A DNA stretch of 64,000 bases from NCBI GenBank assembly GCA_032158295.1, contig CM063261.1, positions 4,340,001-4,404,000 of the forward strand, given 5' to 3'. The number at the start of each line of letters is the position of its first letter. The first letter of the stretch is position 1. This DNA is from Pycnopodia helianthoides (taxonomy: Eukaryota > Echinodermata > Asteroidea > Forcipulatida > Asteriidae). The notes below the pieces were generated by a model. The model saw only the letters and a program-made list of their open reading frames with translations, did no database searches and had not been told where the DNA came from. Below are positions 14,548-25,055 of the stretch, piece by piece. The translations under genes and the position numbers were made by a program.

Positions 14548-16132
14548 CTATAGAATTGAACACAAAATTTCACGATTGGTAATCATCACTCAGGGATGAG
14601 ATTTGAAGAGTGTGAAAATTCCTAAAAAATGGCTTGCAGGACTGGGTTCCCCCCTTACTCTCGGCACAGAACCACCCAGATGTTAACAATCCAGGAAGTT
14701 TTACAGACTCTGTGCATCATCAAAAAGATTAAACTACAGGTTTGGACACAATGTTGACTATTTCTGTTGCCCTTTGGTGATGGTTTTACTTCTTTCAAAA
14801 GGCTTGAGAAAACCCTGAAATCAGGGAAAAAATCTGAAGAAAATCACAAGCCTGAATCATAAATTTAAAAAAAATTGATTAATTTCACTCAGAAAGCTGT
14901 CTGATGTCCCTACGTTTAAGAACTTTTTGAGATAATTTATTTTATTTTAAGAGTCTACAAGTTCTTAAGACAGGTGCACAGAAAACATTAAAAGAACAAG
15001 GTACATGTATAAGAGAAGTACCAGTGCCGAGTGCTGCCTATGTTACAAGCTGACAAAGGTTTAGTATCACATCAACACTACCAGTTAAAAAAATGATGCA
15101 TTGATTGCTGTCAGTTCTTATTTTCTATCACTTTGTCCTTCTTCATGTATCTATGTTCCTTCTACTTCTAAAGAGTCTTTTTTCTGTCTAACAATAACTT
15201 TAGCAGGCCCAGAATTTCATCATGGAATTTCAAGGCCATTTTCATTTTGCAAAGGGTGCTTAATTCCATTGGAAAATCTTTAAGTATATGGAAAACTTTT
15301 TAAGGAGCACCAAAGGCCAAGACCACGGGCAACAGAGGCCATGGCATCCATGTAATGCAAGGCTTGCTACAGTTTTGTCAGTGTAGATTGCCTTTGTAGG
15401 TCACATTAAGAAATTTTGCAGGCAAAAGAAAATTTGAATACAACAAAATTCTGATCTAAAAAAAAATCATTTTTAAAATTAAGTCAAAGTAGAGAATCTA
15501 GTATCAGCAGAAAAAATCTTTGTATAAATTGACCGTTCGTTTCCTGCAGTCTATATACAAACAGGAAAGAAAACTAATGCCCGTCAACAGAATAGACCTG
15601 AACGTGAAATCTATACTTGGTTTCCAACCAGTAATCCCAACTGTAATTCAACACTTCCAAAATATCCTGGTTGATGGAGCGAAAGCATCAACCTCCACTG
15701 TCCCTGTTTTATCAGCTAATTGCCACAAGAATATTTGTTTCAAAAAGTCCTGCAAGAAATTCCTCGAGTTCATCCAATCAGAAGAGAATTTAACAAATGC
15801 AGCTGGGCAGTGTTTTAGCTTTAATTGGCATGAATTTGTCTTTTGCTCCAATAAACTGTGCTGTTTAGAAGTGTGAAATTGCCTATACCAAGCTTAACAG
15901 CCAATTAAGTTTGTTTACAGTTTGGAATCCCAGCTGGTTTTCAAAGAAAACTGTTGGGCTTGTATGGGGGGGGGGTATTGGTCCACTAGGAATTCATTGT
16001 TTATTCCTGTGGGGCAAAACCACCAGTATCTAGTTTGGAATGCCACCAAATCACAAATTAGTCTTGTGTTTCAAACATCTTGAATTTTCAATAAGGTTTC
16101 AGTTTTGGTGCTGGCAGATTTCTCGGTCTCAA
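14548..16132. other. ZCCHC24 intron 3, left part
   Basis: This is unassigned intron. An open frame at 15520-15876 (plus, 118 codons) has no recognisable domain or start context and is not called. Confidence 0.5.
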
Positions 16133-16531
16133 AGGTAAAGTTATGTATTATACAGGATTGGTATGAACAAAAAACCTCATTGTTTAACTTAGCAAAAAGA
16201 TAACTGATTATGAAGTTCATACATTTCTGTGAATATTTCCCTCTGAATTGAGGTCATACTCGAGAAAACTGTATCTGAAAAACCTTTTTTTTAAACAGCA
16301 GCTGATTTTGGTTGTTATAACGATTGAGGTAAAAATAGTCACTAAATTAAGGACAATGTGTTTTCATGCTGAAAATTGTGCATGATTTTCACCTTTTTTT
16401 TCTCCTGACTCAGACAACGGATTATGCTCGAACTTTCACAGGGTTGTTATTTCATGCATATGGTTGATCACACACAACATGAACACTGTCTGCGACTATG
16501 TTGTCAGTTCTACCAATCCTGTATGATACCT
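16133..16531. mobile_element. TTAA-related MITE, family C copy 1
   Basis: The ends are inverted: TATTATACAGGATTGGTATG on the left, CTACCAATCCTGTATGATACC on the right, followed by TTTTAA. The inner right half (CTCCTGACTCAGACAACGGATTATGC, then GGTTGTTATTTCATGCATATGG) is recognisably like family A and E right halves. Related pieces are at 28199-28519 and 53664-54018. Confidence 0.75.
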
Positions 16532-17149
16532 TTTAAGGCCAGTTTCAGGAAGTGTACATTTATTGCTATCCTCTAATAATAAGTACAGTGCACGACATAC
16601 AACAAATCTGTGAACATTTCATCCAATTCAGTGGTCAACTATTAGAGAAAACTTTGTCACCGTAAAATTGCAGGGAGACGATTTCTATTTTGCTCAAGTT
16701 TTCAAAGGAAATCTCTCAGATTACCATTCCAACCAATCGTGCATCCAAACTTTAGGCATAGAGGAAGGAAATACAAAGACTTAAGTATTCCTGTTCAAAT
16801 AGATAGCAAGAAACTGATTGCATTTAACCCCATGGAATTGGCAGCACGGTCAGTGCAAATTAGACAAGGAAACTCTCTTCTCTTTATACACAAGCACTAT
16901 CGACATACAGCTTTTGCTTACTTTAAGTTGCAAGATAACTCCGCAACAGAATAATAAAATGTATATTATAAAGCTCTACTTAATAGCTTTCAAGCTCTAC
17001 TTTTATGTTCATGTAGGCTATATATATATATATTTGTTTATTTAACTTTTAATATTTACCTGTTGTTTACACAGCCCGAACACCTAGTGGTTGTAATTCT
17101 AAAAATACTACATTTCTAGTTTTAATTTCAATTATCAAGTAATTAACTA

Positions 17150-17480
17150 CAAGGGAAACTGACTTGGTAGATTTTAAAATAATTTGGGGCGCAACAAAGA
17201 AAATTGACTTGTGAGGGACTTGGACCTGCGACCTCTGAATTAATGCGCCAGCACTCTACCAACTGAGCTACCTAGCCTATGAAGCCTTCAGCCTGTAACT
17301 GCCGTACAGCCAGGGAATATGTACACCCAAGTTTATGGTACAACCTGGGAAGCGGCAGCAGAGGGATCACCTTTTAAGGGGGTGCAACTTTTTATTTCAA
17401 ATACCAAGTACTAAACCACAAGGCTTAACAGCACTAACAGGTTCTGATTTCTGACTGGCAACCCCCAACAATAGGGAGAC
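17150..17480 (-). mobile_element. Dispersed repeat with internal tRNA-like region, copy 2
   Basis: Minus-strand 17214-17281 reads GGTAGCTCAGTTGGTAGAGTG, then ATTCAGAGGTCGCAGGTCCAAGTCC, a better-preserved tRNA-like module than the copy at 6123. The flanks CTACAAGGGAAACTGACTTGG and GTACAGCCAGGGAATATG match that copy. Confidence 0.65.
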
Positions 17481-17490
17481 CTCCAACATA

Positions 17491-17562
17491 GGGCTGGATA
17501 GCTCAGTTGGTCGAGCGCCGGCTTGTTAATCCAGTGGTCGCAGTTTCAAGTCCAGCTCTGGT
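17491..17562 (+). repeat. tRNA-like sequence (degenerate, probably SINE head)
   Basis: It starts GGGCTGGATAGCTCAGTTGG and contains a seven-base acceptor match (GGGCTGG with CCAGCTC, one G-T pair), a D arm with A-box, and GTT in the anticodon position. The T arm is poor (CAGTTTCAAGTCC) and the anticodon stem is mispaired. I read it as a decayed tRNA or SINE head rather than a working tRNA-Asn gene. Confidence 0.5.
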
Positions 17563-17745
17563 TAATGTTTATTTGTTAAACCCAAAATTATCAATTCCAA
17601 TTATGTTCGGTTTTCAATTGCATGTACTGCACACAAACCCGAGTAGAAACAATTTCGCGCGAAAGAACTTTACTTCCTCGTTTAAATTCAATATGACCTA
17701 ACTTTGGAATAATATAAAATGAGAAACGTACACATTTTTACTTAC

Positions 17746-17772
17746 CATGGTTTGCAGCGGACTCATTTGGTT
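17746..17772 (-). CDS. ZCCHC24: ZCCHC24 exon 3, 27-nt microexon
   Basis: It is nine codons (NQMSPLQTM) between an excellent acceptor (TTTGCTTTCTTTTCAG) and an excellent donor (ATG followed by GTAAGT). Both junctions are phase 0, so inclusion or skipping keeps the frame between the exon ending RNNK (20767) and the exon starting TKMM (14547). It is too short to be found by frame length; I call it from paired splice signals and compatible phase. Position and phase support it as part of ZCCHC24, possibly alternatively spliced. Transcript data would be decisive. Confidence 0.75.
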
Positions 17773-17972
17773 CTGAAAAGAAAGCAAAATGGTAAAGTAA
17801 AGAAGAATAAATAACATGTCTTGAAACTTAAACAAGTTGACCGCAGTAGATGATTTTAACCTCATTCTTCAGAAAAGCCACAATTATTATAAAGAAAATC
17901 CCCATTGGAGTCCATTACTCTATTGATGAGTTGCACTTAACCCTTTCTTTACCATAAACAGCTTCAGGTTAA

Positions 17973-18300
17973 AGGCAGTGTATACTTTTGGTAATTGTCA
18001 AAGACCAGTATCCTCACTTGGTGGAATCCCAACATCCGCATAAAATAACAAACCTGTGAAAATTTTGGCTATTCATCGAAGTGGCAAGAAAATAATAAAA
18101 AGGAAAAAACACCCTTGTTGCATAGAATTGTGTGCTTTCAGATGCCTGGGAAAGGCGTCACATGGCTGAAGCCTTTCTCAGATTCAAATATTTTCGTGAA
18201 AAATTTCCTCTTCTCAAAAACTCAAGATTCAAAAACTTCAAAAACCTGTCTGGAAATTAAAATAATAAATAGATTTAAGCGTTTGTTGAGACGCCCCTAA
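17973..18300. mobile_element. Truncated TTAA-type MITE, family B
   Basis: The left end TTAA then AGGCAGTGTATACTTTTGG and the following words GTAATTGTCAAAGACC, AGTATCCTCACTTGGTG and GTGTGCTTTCAGATGCCTG match the intact element at 22273-22543. The matching right terminal repeat is missing, so this copy is truncated. Confidence 0.75.
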
Positions 18301-18819
18301 ATAAAGCACTTTATAAAAACTAGTTATTATCAATGTATGATTAAAGCCTAAATTTAGTTACCAGCAGTTGTTTACATGTATAATCAAAACAATTTGGCAA
18401 AGTTTTAAGTTCAAAGGTCAACGAAGACAGAGATTTTAAAATCCTGCTTGCCACTTAATTCAGGAAACATTGAACCTTGGAGATTATTATTATTTTAAGT
18501 CCCGGACTATTTTAACTGGCATTTTTAATAGCTGACAATCTTCAGCATCCAGATTGATTTGTAGGGGTTTTATCAAGTTTATCTTTCATAACCATCCCCC
18601 TTAACGGTGTAAACAAATCCACAAGTAATAAAAAAAAAACTTTCAAAACTTTGACATTTAAGCCCCTTTCACACTAGTCTAATCGGGTGGGGGGGGGCTT
18701 CCATGGGGAATAACAGCCGGTCCTTTCACACTTGGATCGCTTTTACTCACGATCTACCCAGGCAAATGGGCAAACCTAGTGGAATAGCCACCCCTCTGCT
18801 CTGGAGTAGGGGCACAGGG
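18301..18819. other. ZCCHC24 intron 2, no gene seen
   Basis: This is unassigned intron sequence with a short G tract near 18690. The plus-strand frame 18703-19026 is created partly by the inserted element at 18826 and is not called. Confidence 0.5.
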
Positions 18820-18825
18820 TATTCT

Positions 18826-18965
18826 CAGGCCTGGAACTACACGGGAGGCCCGTGCCTGGTGTGGGCCCTTCAGAAGTTCCCCATAGACTTTAAGATTTTC
18901 CAGTGGAAGTGTCCTTTGCAAAATAATAATGGCCTTGCCCTCTCAAAGATTAAATTCCAGGCCTG
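18826..18965. mobile_element. CAGGCCTGGAAT element, copy 1, with 6-bp TSD
   Basis: This 140-bp element has ends CAGGCCTGGAACT and AATTCCAGGCCTG. It is flanked by TATTCT on both sides (18820-18825 and 18966-18971). The interior CCCATAGACTTTAAGATTTTCCA and AATGGCCTTGCCCTCTCAAAG match the copy at 24892-25049. It is non-coding. Six-base duplications are unusual; IS3EU- or Dada-like transposases are reported with 6 to 7 bp. That link is inference. Confidence 0.85.
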
Positions 18966-18971
18966 TATTCT

Positions 18972-20384
18972 CGCTGCTAGTGAGAAACAAAAGTTTTGCT
19001 TTCCACAGTTAACTGGCAGACAGTAGAAAGTGCAAAAGATAAACAGCAGAGGTCAAGAAATACATTGATGGGTCTGCGTAATAGCTATTTGATTTACAGA
19101 TTTGTTTGACAATTTTTTTGTTTTTGTTGTATTTTTTGTATTAAAATTAAATATCAACCATTTCTCAAGTTATATTTTTGGAAAATTTGTAAGTTTTCAA
19201 ATTAATGATTTGTTAAAGGTTAAAATTTGAATTGGTGTGGTAAAAATTGTCTCACTGAACAACCAGGTGTGCTTTTGGTAAAGCTACAACGATGACCTCA
19301 GCTAGCCAAGAAATGCAGCACAGTTGAACTAGTGTGAAACGTGCAACCAGAACCCCGTGGAAGATGGGAATCCGCGGGACAGTCAATGTTTTAGCCAGGG
19401 TTTGGTGAAAGGGTGTCCAAATTTGCTGCAAATCTAAAAACAGGGTGTCTAAGTTTACATGTAAATGACGGATAAAACAGGGTGTCCAAATTTAAAACAG
19501 GGTGCCAAAAAGACACCAAGACATCCCTCTGGCTAACACTATGGGGTACAGTTGAAAGTGCGCTGGGGTAACCATGGGGTAAAAAAAACCTCCCGGCCAC
19601 CCCAGGGTTGTTTTCCACTGGGATAAGAGATGCAGTGAGAAAAGGGCTTTTGTCACCTATTATATCCAGGGAATTGTACTCTTCAAAATTTCTTTAATGC
19701 AAGCTACCTACACACATCATCCGATGCTTTGCTTTATTGTCTACCGGATATCCTTTGACAACCAGAGAAAATATTGATGCAAAAACACCCAGATTCATGT
19801 CCCACTTCCAGCCTTAGCTGGCAGCAATTGTGGTTGCAGATGATTTGGTGACAAGCACAGTGTATCACAAATACCTCTTAGATTACATGCACAAAGGTAT
19901 TACAAGCTGCACAAGAAAAACTTGATTCTACTAAAACTACAGCTGCAGTTTTGTTCCCAAAATTCAGATAGCAATTGCTGATGAGGCGAGTGATGTCTTG
20001 TTTTAGCTCCATTTTTATAACGGGCCAGATTGTTTTTTGTTATATTGAATTATTGAGCAAAAAAAATATATAATCAGGCTGTACACCATGATAAACAATA
20101 ACTGGTGCACTTTTTCCTTAACAATCTCAAGTACTCATTTGACAGAAATACTGTACAAAATTCAAAATCCCTTCCCCATTTATTCATAATAATGTGTATT
20201 TATTATGATTTTTTTTCAAACCAAGTACATGTATACTTGAAAACCCCTCAAGGTACCTTACAATATTACAACCTGATCATTCAGACCCTGCATTCCTGAA
20301 ATCGTCTCAACTCCTTAGGAGTATTCCGCACCCGGAGCCCAATAGTTTCACAGATTGCTGATCATAACGACAACCATCTCTACC
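18972..20384. other. ZCCHC24 intron 2, unassigned
   Basis: It contains irregular GGGTGTC-type degenerate repeats at 19400-19505 and otherwise no recognisable element or exon. Confidence 0.45.
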
Positions 20385-20560
20385 CTCTCAGGTACCCATT
20401 TAATTCTGGGTGATGAGAAGCAACTGTACATGTATAGTTACAATGCTCGAGGACACAATAGTTGCGGCCTAGGTTCGATCCCACACCTGCGATGATCATC
20501 AGCCACCAAAACCGAGTTTGATGTGTTAGACCACTTGGCCACAACAAGCCCCAAGAATCA
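20385..20560 (-). mobile_element. tRNA-derived SINE, degenerate
   Basis: The minus strand shows TGGCCAAGTGGTCTAACACATC (A-box region), a B-box-like GGGATCGAACC, then a body ending ...AATGGGTACCTGAGAGGGTAGAGATGG. The body words match the SINE at 55783-56128 (CAATGGGTACTTGTGAGGGCCGAGATGG there). Confidence 0.6.
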
Positions 20561-20569
20561 TGGAGAATA

Positions 20570-20745
20570 CAAAGCTGCCAACATTTGCATCTTACAATCA
20601 AGGAGACATCTAGAATTACATTCAACATAATAGGGAAAATTTTCCATAATCAGGGAGAACTTCAAATTGTGTTCCCGAAGATGGAAAAGATTGGTTTATT
20701 TTCAGGGAACTTTCAGCAGGAATGAGGGAGAGTTAACGGCTCTGA
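20570..20745. repeat. Dispersed repeat H copy 1
   Basis: It is homologous in direct orientation to 24700-24872. Shared words are AACATTTGCATCTT, TTTCCATAATCAGGGAGA, GGTTTATTTTCAGGGAACTTTC and GCTG/GCAGGAATGAGGGA. The class is unknown. Confidence 0.65.
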
Positions 20746-20766
20746 TGATATCGTTCAAAGACTAAC

Positions 20767-20901
20767 CTTATTGTTTCTGAAATTGAAGTTTGCCACTTCT
20801 TCAAGTCTCTGCGAGTGTCTGGCTGTGTTCTTCTGGAAGTATGGATGTTCTCCATTCTGCATCATGAGGAAATCGGAAAGCTGACTGGAGAGGTCAGGAT
20901 T
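20767..20901 (-). CDS. ZCCHC24: ZCCHC24 exon 2
   Basis: This 135-nt exon encodes 45 residues, NPDLSSQLSDFLMMQNGEHP through VANFNFRNNK. The acceptor TTCTATTTTTCCCGACAG and the donor AATAAG followed by GTTAGT are both good, and both sides are phase 0. It connects in frame to exon 1 (ending KYIQE) and to the microexon (starting NQM). This part of ZCCHC24 is poorly conserved, so the assignment rests on strand, phase, splice signals and position rather than on residue identity. Confidence 0.85.
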
Positions 20902-21877
20902 CTGTCGGGAAAAATAGAACAGGAAATGTTTGAAATGTTTTTATAACGACACGCCACCGTCTGCTACAGGTTAATCATTTCAATTCAGAGAAAAAACTTA
21001 TGTTTAAACTCAAACTTCTCATTTTCTCTAGCAGTTTGCTACATTTTGTACTGCAGTATTGGCCACAAGTAAAACCAAACACCACCCCCCCCCCTTCCGA
21101 GTACAAAACGGGCAACCGCGAGTAAAACTGCGTGGGGGAAATGGGGACACTCAATTCCCCGCAGGGATTTGGCATGCCGAGTATGCCGTGGCAAGCTTTG
21201 CAGGGCCCCACCAAGGCACCCCTAACAACTCTTCCAAAATTCATCAACTTCACGCACAGCTTATGAATACCTAACCTTCCATTATGTCAGCGCTGTACAT
21301 GTATCATCAACCAAAAACATCTTATAGTTTTGCAACTATATCTGAAAAGAAGCATTTCCAAGCCTTTCCTAAACCAAGTAGACCTACTTTACACATGACA
21401 GAAAGGAAAATCCAGCCATTCAAATTGTGTATAATGTCCAGGTGTTCATGTGAAATCTTAACAAAAATGATTACCATCATTCCGATTCAAGTTCTCAGTA
21501 AAACTTGAGCTACAATCAATCATGAAATGCCGCTGTCACTAACCTTTCAGATTATTATTAATACTGCTGTTATTTCATGTTCAAAGTATTTTTATTGAAA
21601 GGTGTTTAACTGTGGGAAAAACAATGAAACAAAATACTTTGGCAACTCACATAAATACACTTGTGTGTTATTTATTAGACTCTTCAGTTGTTCTAGGACT
21701 GCAGCAGTCACGGTAATAATCTTGTCCATCAAATCTGTCCTAAGTGCCCATGGAAACCAACTTATAATGTATACAACTGATGACAGGGGTCACTGGGGTT
21801 GGGGATTTTATTGACCCAGGGTACAAGTTGTTGTGAGATCCCCTTGACAAAATACACCTTATCTTTTCTTTGTTTAA

Positions 21878-22268
21878 AGGAACATTACAGAATTGGTTTT
21901 TGCTAACAAAACAGTTGCTGGCAGTGTAAGCACTTTATGTAATCCACCATATACATAAACTGACAAACCTGTAGAAGTTTCAGATCGATCGGCCATCTTG
22001 GTCACGAGAAAATAGTGAAACACCGATTACACATTTGCATGAAATCGTATAGATTCAACAAATGAATAAAACGCTCACTGAGCGATAAACTCCAATCTGA
22101 AAATTAGTTTATTCATTTCTCATCATATATGGCATTTCAGACAGAAATATTTCAAGGGATGTTTTCTACTGTCATCATCATTAGATTTAGACCGTGTACG
22201 TTTTATGTAAATCTGTGATCAAAAGTATATTTTACAAGTTTTTTTCTTACCAATTCTGTAATGGTCCT
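21878..22268. mobile_element. TTAA-type MITE, family A copy 3 (inverted)
   Basis: This 391-bp copy is in reverse orientation relative to the copies at 3454, 8938 and 27320. The ends are AGGAACATTACAGAATTGGT and ACCAATTCTGTAATGGTCCT, with TTAA at 21874-21877 and 22269-22272. The right TTAA is also the left TTAA of the next element. Confidence 0.9.
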
Positions 22269-22272
22269 TTAA

Positions 22273-22543
22273 AGGCAGGGTATATTTGGGTAATTGTCAA
22301 AGACCTGTATCCTCACTTGGTGTATCCCAAGATAAGCATAACATACATGTAACAAACCTGTGAATTGTGTGCTTTCAGATGCCTGAGAAAGGCTTCATGA
22401 CCTTATTCTCTAAAATTACAGTACTTCAAAGGGGGACATTTCTAAGAATGTTTTATAATATCAACAGCTCTCCAGTGCTCTTTACCAAGTAAGTTTTTAT
22501 AGTCATTAATTTTTGGAGAAATTACCAAAGGTATACCCTCCCT
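22273..22543. mobile_element. TTAA-type MITE, family B, intact copy
   Basis: This 271-bp element has ends AGGCAGGGTATATTTGGGTAA and TTACCAAAGGTATACCCTCCCT. TTAA lies at 22269-22272 (shared with the preceding element) and at 22544-22547. The internal words GTAATTGTCAAAGACCTGTATCC and GTGTGCTTTCAGATGCCTGAG are shared with 17973-18300. Confidence 0.9.
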
Positions 22544-22939
22544 TTAAGACTCTCTCCATTCAAAAGTCATTATCAATTTTTTTATGGATCTCATCCGTGA
22601 TTCTTTTTCCTCTTTTATCAAAATTAAGATTAAAATGTTTGTGCCACTTTACCGGTGCCATTGTCCCCTGCCCATTAAAATGTGAACGAGGTGGCCCAAC
22701 TGGCTGCAACAATAAAGCTCTTGCTGTACTAAAATCTTGGCTTACAGGAAATGTGTGTACTAATCGTAAAATTTTCATTTTATTTTCCCAGAACTATATG
22801 CTGCTGACCTGCCTTTGGCGTTTTTTGGACAAATTATTTATATATTGGTTACTGTTAACAGTTTCACGACCCAACACGTAAGAGTTCCACAATCACACTA
22901 AATTAGCAAGATCTAGATTGACCGTTTTATGTTAACTTC

Positions 22940-23147
22940 CACAAAGTGACGTCTTTTTCTCCATTGAAACACATAGCGCTGGCACGGTGCCAAACACACT
23001 GGGTATGACTTCTGTGTTTCCAGTTTTCCACAAAGTGACGTATCTGTTCACCTTATTAGTTTCGCATTTTCACAAAGTGACATTTGCATTGGTTATACTC
23101 ATTGCTATGTATGCACTTCTCAATTTTTTGTTTTCACAAAGTGATGT
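22940..23147. repeat. Cluster of four CACAAAGTGACGT motifs
   Basis: The motif CACAAAGTGACGT or a one- to two-base variant occurs at 22940, 23029, 23071 and 23135, all in the same orientation, each preceded by pyrimidines (TTTTC, TTCC). Spacing is 89, 42 and 64 bp, so this is not a simple tandem array. TGACGT is a CRE/ATF core. Whether this is a regulatory cluster or a decayed repeat cannot be told here. Confidence 0.5.
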
Positions 23148-23667
23148 TTGTGTTTAGGAAAGTTAGAACTCATCAAATAAATTGCAAGATTGAAAAAATC
23201 ATTACGACAGTTCTGTACTAAGGAAGAGGTCAGCTTCGCTTTGGTGTGAAATTATGTTTTTGTTTAAATAGTAGCCTCCGAAACAGCAGTTCGAAAAATA
23301 GTTCAACTTTAACTGCAATTTTCTCCACCCACGGATTTTGTGCAGAGTTCCACCATACATGACATGAACATAACCCAAGACATTCTTCACTTTAGGCCCC
23401 ATGAGTCTTAAGGTCCATTGACAAATACTGGACCTGTTCCCATTGACAAATACTGGACCTGTTCCCATAAATTATAAACAAGGCAGTATTTCACTTTTCT
23501 CTTTCTTCACCATTGTTGGTTAACCCACAACAATCGGACAGAAGTACAAAATACTACCATTTTAAGGTGTGACACATCATTGGTTACATTTGGTTTTGTA
23601 ACAGTACATGCGTTCCAATCCTCAGGTAAGCATAATCTTGCTGTGCTTGGCTACTTTTTCTGCTTAA

Positions 23668-23873
23668 AGAGGCACTGTCGTCATAGTCTGCGTGTGGCTG
23701 GACATGGAAACACAAACACTCAACCAGCCACTACACATTGACCATCACATCAGAAACAAAAGCTTTAAAGGGCACCATCGTCATTATCATGCTCGCATGT
23801 GCAGTTACTGGGTGAGAGTTCAGAATTTAATGTCTTGCCACAGACTCGCTGTGATCATGACGACAGTGCCCCT
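23668..23873. mobile_element. TTAA-type MITE, family F, with duplicated left end
   Basis: The outer ends are AGAGGCACTGTCGTCAT and ATGACGACAGTGCCCCT, with TTAA at 23664-23667 and 23874-23877. A second left-type end, TTAA then AGGGCACCATCGTCATTA, lies inside at 23765-23786 and also has its own TTAA. The block could be one 206-bp element with a duplicated end or a 105-bp element inserted beside a solo end. Confidence 0.75.
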
Positions 23874-24699
23874 TTAAGCAGCATGACATTGGGCCCATGT
23901 CTTGACATATGTAACTTCAAGACACTCACAATTTATAGAATTTGTTTTAACTTGTGTACACCTTTCTACTCAGTCAAATAAATTCTCAACCTTATCTTAT
24001 CTGCAGATGTATTGTTGATAATTGGTGTATTATGTAGGATCTGTGTCATATGTACATTGTACAATCTCTTATTGAGTACAGTACATGTACATACATGTTC
24101 CATGCAATAACACCAACAGCTGACTTACAGCAAGTTTGAGTAGTTTCCCATCCAAGGTTGTTATTGCCTACCCTCTATTTTTCAATTAAAGTATGAAACA
24201 ACCTATGAAATTCTCATTAAACTTTGGCGATCAAGTTTTCAACAAAACCTTACAATGTTTGTGTTTGCAAAGGGTTCTTAGCAAGTTGTTTTATCCTTGA
24301 ATGTACATGTTTCGTTTGTTTTTTTACCAAAATCTTATATTAAAAAGAACTTAGTATTTTTGGCACATTAAAATAAATTGAAAAGATTCTGCTTGGAATA
24401 TTTCTTAAGGAAATAAGTTCAAGTTTCCAAAAAATAAGTTTTTGTATTAAAATGTTACTTTTTATATCGATCTCAGTCATTAACAGAATCATATCCTAAA
24501 CAATACTAGAAATTCTCTGGTGTTTGACAGAACAAGTTTCTATATGAATTATGCGATAACTGACAGCAAGTTGAACTATTGTGTATTCAACAAAAAGTGA
24601 TATTTTATGTGAATCTGTACATCAACTTCACTTCAACAGTTACATGTATTCAATACAGAATGGCACAACACACAGGCAAAATTTGTCTGAACAGTCAGT

Positions 24700-24872
24700 C
24701 AGAGTTCGCAACATTTGCATCTTGCAATCAGGAAGATTTTGTACAATAATCAGGGAGATATTAGACATTCTACAACATGAATAGGGAACAAGTTTCCATA
24801 ATCAGGGAGATTTTTAAATTTAACACGGAAAGATCAGTTTATTTTCAGGGAACTTTCTGCTGAGTCAGGGAT
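24700..24872. repeat. Dispersed repeat H copy 2
   Basis: Direct homologue of 20570-20745, with CAACATTTGCATCTTGCAATCA, TTTCCATAATCAGGGAGA and TTATTTTCAGGGAACTTTCTGCTGAGTCAGGGA. The CAGGCCTGGAAT element at 24892 lies about 20 bp after it. Confidence 0.65.
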
Positions 24873-24891
24873 GATTGTGAAGAGATTGTGT

Positions 24892-25049
24892 CAGGCCTGG
24901 AATTACAGGGAGGCCACAGCCTTTGTTGCCCTTGTCTTGGCCTCAATGCCCCTTCAAAAGTTTCCCATAGACTTTAAGATTTTCCAATAGAAGTGCTCTA
25001 TGCAAAATGAAAATGGCCTTGCCCTCTCAAAGATGAAATTCCAGGCCTG
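24892..25049. mobile_element. CAGGCCTGGAAT element, copy 2, with 6-bp TSD
   Basis: This 158-bp element has ends CAGGCCTGGAATT and AATTCCAGGCCTG. TTGTGT stands on both sides (24886-24891 and 25050-25055). It is collinear with the copy at 18826-18965, with an extra internal segment. Confidence 0.85.
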
Positions 25050-25055
25050 TTGTGT

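Noticed and set aside
17491..17562. Functional tRNA-Asn gene
   Set aside because: The acceptor stem pairs but the anticodon and T stems are poor, and other tRNA-like SINE modules are common here.
18703..19026. 107-codon plus-strand frame
   Set aside because: It runs through the 140-bp CAGGCCTGGAAT insertion, so it is composite and accidental.
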